A stretch of 12,794 bases of DNA from Candidatus Heimdallarchaeota archaeon AB_125 (GTDB lineage Archaea > Asgardarchaeota > Heimdallarchaeia > Heimdallarchaeales > Heimdallarchaeaceae), in NCBI GenBank assembly GCA_001940755.1, contig MEHH01000045.1, positions 1-12,794 on the forward strand. Reading direction: 5' to 3'. Position numbers and translations under genes: made by a program. Below are positions 7,666 to 12,569 of the stretch, in pieces (position 1 is the first letter of the stretch; every line of letters starts with the position of its first letter). Under the pieces are notes generated by a model, which worked only from the letters and a program-made list of their open reading frames with translations, searched no databases and had not been told where the DNA came from.

Positions 7666-7836
7666 ATGTTCATAATAGACTTCTTTAAGGTAATAAGATC
7701 AAAGAAAAGAGGAGGACCTATTCTAGAGGAGATTCTACTTATTGGTATAGCTATTATTATCTTCGCAATTATCTTTGGAATTATTTTTAGTTTAATAGAT
7801 TGGTCTTCAGTCAAATTTGAAGACATCTTTGGATAA
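7666..7836 (+). CDS. Small single-span membrane protein with pilin-like N-terminus
   Basis: This 56-residue frame starts MFIIDFFKVIRSKKRGG, followed by PILEEILLIGIAIIIFAII and a short hydrophilic tail ending at TAA. A basic stretch closing on Gly-Gly, a glutamate five residues after it and then about 20 aliphatic residues is the layout of type IV pilin and archaeal class III signal peptides, where a prepilin peptidase would cut after the glycine. Proline at +1 is unusual. The tail of about 14 residues is too short for a normal pilin head, so it could equally be a small membrane partner of the adjacent divergent RING protein or a toxin-like peptide. The TATA box 24-36 bases upstream supports a leaderless transcript. 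The opposite strand also has a 73-codon frame (7605-7826) that looks like its shadow. Confidence 0.55.
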   Translation: MFIIDFFKVIRSKKRGGPILEEILLIGIAIIIFAIIFGIIFSLIDWSSVKFEDIFG

Positions 7837-7903
7837 AATCCTTCTCCTAATTGGATAATTCTAGTTTTTAGTGAGTTTATAAGGTAAGTTTTGATATTTC
7901 TTG

Positions 7904-7965
7904 TGGAGCTAGCTATACCAAAGATAACATTTTAGTCGGTGAAGCTCTTCCTATAGCTAGCTTCA
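7904..7965. repeat. 14-bp inverted repeat in a convergent intergenic gap
   Basis: TGGAGCTAGCTATA (7904-7917) and TATAGCTAGCTTCA (7952-7965) pair over 14 bp with one G-T, separated by 34 bases. They lie in the 146-base gap between the end of the small membrane gene and the stop of the GIY-YIG-like gene, which converge. It could be a bidirectional terminator, a structured RNA, or a protein- or recombinase-binding site. No T-run follows the right arm directly. Confidence 0.7.
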
Positions 7966-7982
7966 TTATTCTTGCTTTAGAA

Positions 7983-8411
7983 CTAAATTTCCCAATTTAG
8001 GATGTCCCAATCAATATCATCGGTTCCTGAGCTGAAGATTTTTACTGTACCCCTTGAAACGAATTTCTTAACACCAACAGCATTTAATCTTGGTTTGAAC
8101 TTAGCTATCATTGCGGATTCAATATAGCCTATTTTTGTGGGTGTAATAGTTTTCTTACTTGCTAGAAAACCTAAACCTAAAACAATATCTCTTTCTTTGA
8201 AATCTCTAATCGCTGACATTAAAGCTGCATGACGACTCAATAATCTTTCAGATACTGAATTCTTTGACATTCCTATATACATGAGTTCAGGGTTTGAAAA
8301 AAATCCTTTTTTCAAGAAATTCATATACCATAGATATTTCTTCTTAAATCCTTCATTTAATCCTTTTTCGAAACTATATCTATCCCACATTATTTTCCAT
8401 GTTTCAACCAT
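7983..8411 (-). CDS. GIY-YIG-like nuclease-domain protein
   Basis: The 142-residue protein carries LMYIGMS (YIG at 45-47), then SERLLSRH with Arg56, Arg60 and His61, and later YIESAMIAKFKPRLN with Glu98, Pro107 and Asn110. This order (YIG, catalytic-type Arg, metal-binding Glu and a K-P-x-x-N ending) matches GIY-YIG endonucleases, which make single-site DNA cuts in restriction, repair and mobile introns. The first GIY half-motif is not recognisable and may be replaced by YLWYMNF (26-32), so activity is uncertain. It is the second gene of an operon: its ATG is 9 bases past the stop of the PLD-like gene, with an AGGTG ribosome site overlapping that stop. It probably works with that gene, which also has a nuclease-type fold. 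A short host-type YIG enzyme is the main alternative. Confidence 0.6.
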   Translation of the reverse strand: MVETWKIMWDRYSFEKGLNEGFKKKYLWYMNFLKKGFFSNPELMYIGMSKNSVSERLLSRHAALMSAIRDFKERDIVLGLGFLASKKTITPTKIGYIESAMIAKFKPRLNAVGVKKFVSRGTVKIFSSGTDDIDWDILNWEI

Positions 8412-8424
8412 TTATCACACCTAA
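8412..8424 (-). promoter_or_regulatory. Ribosome site coupling the PLD-like and GIY-YIG-like genes
   Basis: On the minus strand TTAGGTGTGATAA precedes the ATG at 8411. AGGTG overlaps the TAG stop of the upstream gene, so the two genes are probably translated in a coupled way from one message. Confidence 0.6.
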
Positions 8425-9188
8425 TCCTTTGTCTCTGGATTTTCAATCTCTCCTAATCCATCTATAAACTCTAGAATTGAATTAACTACATCAGGAGACT
8501 CTAAATAGATTCCATACTCTTTGCTTTTCACAATTGAATTTGATGTCAAATTCATCGAAGAAATGATACATTTTTTCTTATCAACCATTAGAATCTTGGC
8601 GTGTATTTTATCGTCTTTTATTATGTGTGCTATTTTACTGAATTTATCCAACATGTCTTGATGTTCTTGTCTCCTCCAAGAAACTGATTCTGGAGTTCTT
8701 GTAACGAGTAAGAGTTTCTTTTTTTCAGCCATTTTTAATAATTTTCCAGTATATGTATTTTCATCAAGAAAGGGACTTACTACTATAATGTTCTCTTCTG
8801 CTTCATTAACAAGTATGGAATATTTGGCACTTAATACATCTACTGCTAATGGTTTTGCAGTTAAAGGGATTTCTTGTCCTGATACGTCTACCTTTGATAA
8901 TAATTTTTCAATAGTTTGCTCTTCTTCAACTTCTTTCGATACATTTTTGGTTTCTTTCTGAGATTTTACTGTATATTTTCCACAAATTTCATAATATGTT
9001 TTTCCAATAACTATCTTCTTTTGGATTATTTTGCTCCGTTGTAAACCTCCCAAAGCTGAGTTTAATGAATGTGGAGATAGTTTAGTTTCTTTTTTTAATG
9101 AATTCCAATCTAGTTTTCCTTTCTCCAGTTTTTTAAGAACTCTGTGTCTCCAAGTATTTTTCCAAACAATATATTCTTTAGTAGACAT
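8421..9188 (-). CDS. Winged-helix + phospholipase-D-like nuclease-family protein
   Basis: In this 255-residue protein, residues about 8-70 look like a winged helix-turn-helix (basic helix, then LSPHSLNSALGGLQRSKII and a beta wing). An acidic linker (80-95) leads to a PLD-like domain (about 115-245): IIVVSPFL, then H196-x-K198-x4-D203, Ser210/Ser211-x-Asn213 and Glu224. One HKD motif per chain is typical of dimeric PLD nucleases such as the Nuc and BfiI types, where two chains form one site. Expected activity is DNA or RNA phosphodiester cleavage, targeted or controlled by the winged helix. It is the first gene of a two-gene operon with the GIY-YIG-like gene. A TATA-like box (9212-9224) lies 24-36 bases before the ATG. 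Phospholipase activity is unlikely, as there is no signal peptide or second HKD motif. Confidence 0.78.
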   Translation of the reverse strand: MSTKEYIVWKNTWRHRVLKKLEKGKLDWNSLKKETKLSPHSLNSALGGLQRSKIIQKKIVIGKTYYEICGKYTVKSQKETKNVSKEVEEEQTIEKLLSKVDVSGQEIPLTAKPLAVDVLSAKYSILVNEAEENIIVVSPFLDENTYTGKLLKMAEKKKLLLVTRTPESVSWRRQEHQDMLDKFSKIAHIIKDDKIHAKILMVDKKKCIISSMNLTSNSIVKSKEYGIYLESPDVVNSILEFIDGLGEIENPETKD

Positions 9189-9211
9189 ATTCCTATAGAA
9201 TTTCTAGTTTC

Positions 9212-9230
9212 ATGTTTTAAGTATTTGCGC
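9212..9230 (-). promoter_or_regulatory. BRE/TATA-like promoter of the PLD/GIY-YIG operon
   Basis: On the minus strand GCGCAAATACTTAAAACAT combines a BRE-like GCGCAAA with a TATA-like TACTTAAAA, placed 24-42 bases before the ATG at 9188. Confidence 0.45.
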
Positions 9231-9261
9231 AGAAAAGTGAGAGTTACCTTAACAAAAAGAC

Positions 9262-10446
9262 TCAAGTTCTAAATTCTTTCAGTAAATCAAGAAAGAGAGT
9301 AATTCCTTTTTCAGCAGCATCTTGATGTTTAAGTGGCAAAATTTCTTTTCTGTTTGGGCTTTCAAAACTTACTCCTCTTGATTTGGATCCTCTTCCACGA
9401 ATCGATTTTCGATAAAAACCTAGTGTAGTTGTAGATTCAGGATAATGAATAATTCCATGTCTAACAGGTAAATACATGTAAAACTGATTATATAATTCAG
9501 TAGAGATGTATCCTTTCTTTTTTGCAATTTTGACTAATACAGAAAGATTTAGCCTTTTTGGATCTACTTCAATCTTTGGATTTTTTTCACATTTGCTAGT
9601 TTTCTTAAGCAATTTCTTTTCTTTTAGTAGATCTTCAAAGGGGAGTTCTTTTGTTAAAAAGGATTCCATGAGCGAAAACACTGTAGAGATTGTTCCTCTA
9701 TAGCAGCCATAGATATAACTGTTTCTCACTTCAGCATATATTGGTAGAGAGAAAGAATATAATTTTGTCCATTCAAATTCCTTCTTTTGTTCAAGTTCTT
9801 CTAACCACATAGCTCTTATTAACCGATTTTCAACTAAAGGTTCCTTTTTTCTAAAAATATCAACTTCTTTTAGATACTCTTTCCATGCACACTCAATTTT
9901 TTTTGAGTATTTTTTTAATCCCTCAGAAATCGTTTCAATCTCATAAATTGTATTTCTCCATTCAATTTCTAATTCCTCATCGATAAGAAGCTCTTCAAGT
10001 TGCTTACAATGTCTCAAAGGGCTTAAGTCTAATTTTATAAAGTTATTATATCTTAAATCTAAAAACTTCAAATTATAACATTTTTCTAAATGACTTAAAT
10101 CTAATTTAATTAAAGAATTATTAGCTAGATTTATGCTTCTAAGGTAATGAGTACCCGCTTGTTCACTCTTTAATGAACATAAGTCTACTCTTTTCAAAAT
10201 GTTCTTTGATATATCTAGAGAGACAAGTCTTCTACAAGATTGCAAGAATATTAAATTTAATTCGGATAAGTGATTTTCTGAGAGATTTATGTTTTCTAAA
10301 TTGAGTCCATACATTAAATTAAAAAGATCTATTTCTGATAGTTGTTGTCCTTGGATAGAAAATTCTTGTAATCCTGCCCAATCATCTATTTCTAACGCAA
10401 ATTCAGTATTATCAATTCGTTTTCCTCTTACTGTTCCATCTCTCAT
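9262..10446 (-). CDS. Leucine-rich-repeat protein with C-terminal HEPN domain (RNase effector candidate)
   Basis: The first third of this 394-residue protein (about 20-155) is a run of five or six leucine-rich repeats of 22-25 residues, with units such as NLENINLSENHLSELNL and NLKFLDLRYNNFIKLDL; LRRs bind proteins. A helical linker (165-230) leads to an all-helical region (about 235-390) ending in a HEPN signature: YLPVRHGIIHYPE gives R329-x4-H334, the Arg-x4-6-His pair that catalyses RNA cleavage in HEPN toxins and CRISPR-Cas effectors. The helix around VRNSYIYGCYRGTISTVFSLMES resembles the first HEPN helix. LRR plus HEPN suggests a sensor-effector protein. It lies upstream of the PLD operon on the same strand (73-base gap) but that operon has its own promoter. 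A GAGGG ribosome site precedes the ATG. HEPN domains can also be inactive or bind nucleotides. Confidence 0.78.
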   Translation of the reverse strand: MRDGTVRGKRIDNTEFALEIDDWAGLQEFSIQGQQLSEIDLFNLMYGLNLENINLSENHLSELNLIFLQSCRRLVSLDISKNILKRVDLCSLKSEQAGTHYLRSINLANNSLIKLDLSHLEKCYNLKFLDLRYNNFIKLDLSPLRHCKQLEELLIDEELEIEWRNTIYEIETISEGLKKYSKKIECAWKEYLKEVDIFRKKEPLVENRLIRAMWLEELEQKKEFEWTKLYSFSLPIYAEVRNSYIYGCYRGTISTVFSLMESFLTKELPFEDLLKEKKLLKKTSKCEKNPKIEVDPKRLNLSVLVKIAKKKGYISTELYNQFYMYLPVRHGIIHYPESTTTLGFYRKSIRGRGSKSRGVSFESPNRKEILPLKHQDAAEKGITLFLDLLKEFRT

Positions 10447-10496
10447 TTAATTCCCTCTATATTCTAAACTGATTCATATGAACTTATTATATATTA
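10447..10496 (-). promoter_or_regulatory. Promoter and ribosome site of the LRR-HEPN gene
   Basis: On the minus strand ATAATATATAATA (about 10484-10496) is a TATA-like box 38-50 bases before the ATG. GAGGG (10453-10457) sits seven bases before it. Unlike its neighbours, this gene therefore has a short leader with a Shine-Dalgarno site. Confidence 0.45.
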
Positions 10497-10510
10497 TGCT
10501 TAAGAAAATT

Positions 10511-10569
10511 TAGTTATGCAGTGGTCTGCAAAACTCTGGACGGGAGTTCGAATCTCCCACTCCACTCCA
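10511..10569 (+). repeat. tRNA-Cys 3' copy B (att-like), truncated 5'
   Basis: Aligned without gaps to the tRNA-Cys, this copy matches from the D loop to the CCA. It keeps the anticodon loop CTGCAAA (10526-10532), a perfect T stem GGGAG/CTCCC (10542-10546/10554-10558), a canonical T loop TTCGAAT, the acceptor strand ACTCCAC, U73 and CCA (10567-10569). No matching 5' acceptor strand (GTGGAGT) is found upstream, and the anticodon stem has lost pairing, so it is not a working tRNA. It differs from copy A by a compensatory pair in the T stem (C-G to G-C). Confidence 0.85.
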
Positions 10570-10660
10570 TGCTATTTTTGAAATATCATAGTTATCAATG
10601 CAGAAACAATTTGATGTTGCGAAGTTTAATGAATTTTATTTGTAGAGAGATTGTAGATAA

Positions 10661-10672
10661 TCTTTTTATTTA
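10661..10672 (+). promoter_or_regulatory. TATA-like box of the DUF4365 gene
   Basis: TCTTTTTATTTA lies 29-40 bases before the ATG at 10701, supporting a near-leaderless start there rather than at any upstream in-frame codon. Confidence 0.45.
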
Positions 10673-10700
10673 TCAAATCAAAACTATATGGGATTTCAAT

Positions 10701-12062
10701 ATGAATGTTAAAAAGATTCCAAAACAAAAAACAATGGAAGAAGCATCCCTAAGCATTTTAAAATTAACTTTGGTTAAATATGGAGTCTTTCTTGAAAAAG
10801 ATCCTTTTGAAGATACTGGTATTGATTTATTAGTTAACGTACCTACCACAAAACCAATAGAAATTGAAGATGATAGATTGAAATTTTTAACTGTAACTGA
10901 TGCATTTGACAGGAGATTATATGGACAATTAAAATCTTCACAAGATGGAAAATTTTTCATATCGGATAAGAAGGCTAAATTCTCTTTAGAAGTTTCTCAC
11001 CTCAAGATGTGGAAAAACACAGGAAGACCGGTTATCGTCTTTCTTGTTGATTTGAGAGCTGAGTACAACCACATTATATACTGGAAACATATAAATCATG
11101 ATTTCAAAATTAAGAGTACTCAAAAAACACAAACAGTAAATTTCAACAAAATCATTGATAGAAAAATATGGAAAAAATTTGATGAAATACTTAATAAATG
11201 GGAAAAAACTAAGCAGAAGGGATTATTAGTTGAATCTGATACAAGAATGAACCAATTAGTTGATGAGTTTCCACATTTTTCAGACTTGAGTCTTTTGCCT
11301 GAGTTTACTGAATTTAGAGAAAAAAGAGAACAATGGGAAAGAGAAAGAAGTAATTTATTTTTCAAAGAATTCAATTCTGTTAAATGGGATGATGAAATGG
11401 TAACAGAAACCCCACAAGTAGGATACAGAAGCTTAGTGCCTAAAACAGAATATGCACGTTTCACTGATTCATCAATTCCTATAATTTATTCAGTGATATC
11501 TGATGAGATAGTTAGAAGTGTTTTTTTGTCAGAAGAAAGAAAATTATTTGAAGATTTGATAAACTATAGTAAAAATTACACTAATCTAATAGTTTTGCAG
11601 GAATTTTCTGAAGCATCTGAAAAATTAAACTTATTTGAGGATCCTTTGTTATTATTTTCATCAAATAATTTAGAACAAAAAGATTTTAGAGATAAATATG
11701 CAAAAGAACTTTTTGCTCTAGAAAATGTTCAGGAAAATAGATATTATCTGAAGTCTAAACTCTCCTTAGGAAATAGAAAAGTGGATGCTATTGAACTTCC
11801 ACCGTACTCTGAAATCAATGGTGCATCAGTAGAACTGTCAAAGCTAAAAGGAATGTTAATTGACAAAAGTCATGTTGAATACAGAGAAAAAATACCTCTA
11901 AAAATTGAATGGCGAACACCCATTTTGCGTGCTACAATTTGGCATAAAAATAAAGAGGAAAGGATAAAAGATTCTCACAATTTTGATTTTTCATGTCTGA
12001 CATTAGCTGAAATTAACTATACAGGACCTATGGTAGTATGGTGGTTTAGTGATCAGATTTAG
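10701..12062 (+). CDS. DUF4365-type (PD-(D/E)XK-like) protein with long uncharacterised C-terminus
   Basis: The product has 453 residues from the ATG at 10701. The open frame continues upstream to 10521, but that part translates the tRNA fragment, and a TATA box precedes 10701. Residues about 10-130 match DUF4365: E13/E14 in the first helix, FEDTGIDLLV with Asp42, YGQLKSS with Gln76-x-Lys78, then W104, GRPVIVFLVD and the IIYW strand. The Asp...Gln-x-Lys set is the nuclease core variant of the PD-(D/E)XK fold, found in restriction-like and defence proteins. The remaining 320 residues are mixed charged and aromatic, without membrane segments, and I do not recognise them. The gene stands alone between tRNA-Cys copies B and C, with its stop 22 bases before copy C, as if it were one integrated unit. 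Confidence 0.72.
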   Translation: MNVKKIPKQKTMEEASLSILKLTLVKYGVFLEKDPFEDTGIDLLVNVPTTKPIEIEDDRLKFLTVTDAFDRRLYGQLKSSQDGKFFISDKKAKFSLEVSHLKMWKNTGRPVIVFLVDLRAEYNHIIYWKHINHDFKIKSTQKTQTVNFNKIIDRKIWKKFDEILNKWEKTKQKGLLVESDTRMNQLVDEFPHFSDLSLLPEFTEFREKREQWERERSNLFFKEFNSVKWDDEMVTETPQVGYRSLVPKTEYARFTDSSIPIIYSVISDEIVRSVFLSEERKLFEDLINYSKNYTNLIVLQEFSEASEKLNLFEDPLLLFSSNNLEQKDFRDKYAKELFALENVQENRYYLKSKLSLGNRKVDAIELPPYSEINGASVELSKLKGMLIDKSHVEYREKIPLKIEWRTPILRATIWHKNKEERIKDSHNFDFSCLTLAEINYTGPMVVWWFSDQI

Positions 12063-12084
12063 CTTTTCCTCTAGTTTCCTTCAA

Positions 12085-12129
12085 TCTGTAAAACCGTTTA
12101 CCAGAGTTTAATTCTCCGTCTCCGCTCCA
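12085..12129 (+). repeat. tRNA-Cys 3' copy C (att-like)
   Basis: This 45-base copy matches the tRNA-Cys from base 152 (anticodon loop) to the CCA at 38 of 45 positions without gaps, including ACCGTTTACC in full. Decay is visible: anticodon GCA has become GTA, the T loop is TTTAATT, one T-stem pair is broken, and the first acceptor base is changed. It begins 22 bases after the DUF4365 stop. Confidence 0.85.
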
Positions 12130-12339
12130 AACTCTTTCTTAATGCATTTTGATACATTTATAAGGGAGGAAAACACTAATTATCTAGCTCTACTGAGAAG
12201 AATAACTTAATTCTGCAACCATGACTGGCAGGGATTACAATAGTCCAACATGGAGTTGGGTTTCGGGATTTTTTGAGTACTTCAACTTAAGCTAAACAAT
12301 GGTCATTACCTTTGAGAACTATTCGGAGGTGAAAAATAA
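12130..12339. other. Spacer between tRNA copy C and the small peptide gene
   Basis: This gap of about 210 bases holds a TATA-like CATTTATAAG (12155-12164) followed at once by GGGAGGA (12163-12170), but no start codon lies at a suitable distance. A 24-codon frame (12221-12295) starts with ATG and reads MTGRDYNSPTWSWVSGFF before a seven-residue end; it lacks a ribosome site and is not called as a gene. The Shine-Dalgarno site of the next gene is at 12325-12332. Confidence 0.5.
12325..12332 (+). promoter_or_regulatory. Strong Shine-Dalgarno site of the repeat-peptide gene
   Basis: GGAGGTGA is a full match to the 16S rRNA 3' end and lies seven bases before the ATG at 12340. It is the strongest ribosome site in the window and decides both the frame and the start of a gene too short to be recognised otherwise. 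Confidence 0.75.
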
Positions 12340-12492
12340 ATGGTCAAAAGTAACAAAAGCTCTCGAAATCAGAGATCTAATTCCAAGAACCCTAATAACT
12401 CAGCATATAAGGCTTCTAGAGATAATAGATCAAATCAGAATAACTCTAATAACGAAGCATATTCATCTTCTAGAGAAGAGAAAAATGATTAA
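12340..12492 (+). CDS. 50-residue Ser/Asn/Arg-rich repeat peptide
   Basis: The peptide begins MVKSNKSSRNQRSNSK and is composed almost wholly of Ser, Asn, Arg, Lys, Glu and Ala, so it should be disordered; its first two thirds are basic. It is built of about three imperfect 18-residue (54-base) units: KSSRNQRSNSK, NPNNSAYKASRDNRSNQN and NSNNEAYSSSREEKND. The repeat keeps the frame. An overlapping frame (from 12299) is longer but lacks a ribosome site and runs through the tRNA fragment and antisense to the RING gene, so I reject it. The gene lies between tRNA-Cys copies C and D and is followed by a T-rich tract. I recognise no family; a nucleic-acid-binding or inhibitor peptide is conceivable, but function is unknown. 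Confidence 0.55.
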   Translation: MVKSNKSSRNQRSNSKNPNNSAYKASRDNRSNQNNSNNEAYSSSREEKND

Positions 12493-12507
12493 AAATATAC
12501 TAATTCA

Positions 12508-12532
12508 TTTCCTTCTCTTTTTTCTTTTTTTT
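12508..12532 (+). terminator. Pyrimidine/T-rich tract after the repeat-peptide gene
   Basis: Starting 15 bases after the stop there is an almost unbroken T/C tract with runs of six or more T. This resembles archaeal intrinsic termination, and it runs straight into tRNA-Cys copy D. Confidence 0.5.
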
Positions 12533-12552
12533 GAGTCTCCTACTCCGCTCCA
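12533..12552 (+). repeat. tRNA-Cys 3' copy D (att-like, shortest)
   Basis: The 20 bases match the last 20 of the tRNA-Cys gene, including the full acceptor strand ACTCCGC, U73 and CCA, at 18 positions. Upstream identity fades into the T-rich tract. It ends 17 bases before the stop of the converging RING gene. Confidence 0.7.
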
Positions 12553-12569
12553 TAATTCTATTTTATATT

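Larger units (their letters stand above)
152..12552. mobile_element. Composite accessory island bounded by tRNA-Cys 3' copies
   Basis: Four same-orientation tRNA-Cys 3' ends (A at 152-196, B, C and D) enclose a 10.3-kb multi-gene block, a 1.5-kb single-gene unit and a 0.4-kb single-gene unit. Site-specific recombinases that use tRNA 3' halves leave such direct repeats, as with SSV-type archaeal integrases, bacterial islands and tRNA-linked tycheposons. No integrase or replication gene is in the window, so the units may be moved in trans or be remnants. Confidence 0.5.

Noticed and set aside
7605..7826. 73-codon minus-strand frame opposite the small pilin-like gene
   Set aside because: It mirrors the hydrophobic segment of the plus-strand frame, has no ribosome site and no convincing TATA box of its own, and its sequence shows no domain. 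The plus frame has a TATA box and a pilin-like signature.
10511..10569. Copy B as a functional tRNA-Cys
   Set aside because: No 5' acceptor strand complementary to ACTCCAC and no D stem were found upstream, and the anticodon stem has a mismatch and two weak pairs.
10521..10700. Upstream extension of the DUF4365 frame to an ATG-like codon at 10521
   Set aside because: These codons translate the tRNA-Cys fragment and spacer, and the TATA box at 10661-10672 points to the ATG at 10701.
12221..12295. 24-codon frame between tRNA copy C and the repeat peptide
   Set aside because: No ribosome site or well-placed promoter was seen, and a frame of this length is expected by chance. The Trp/Phe-rich sequence is noted only in the spacer entry.
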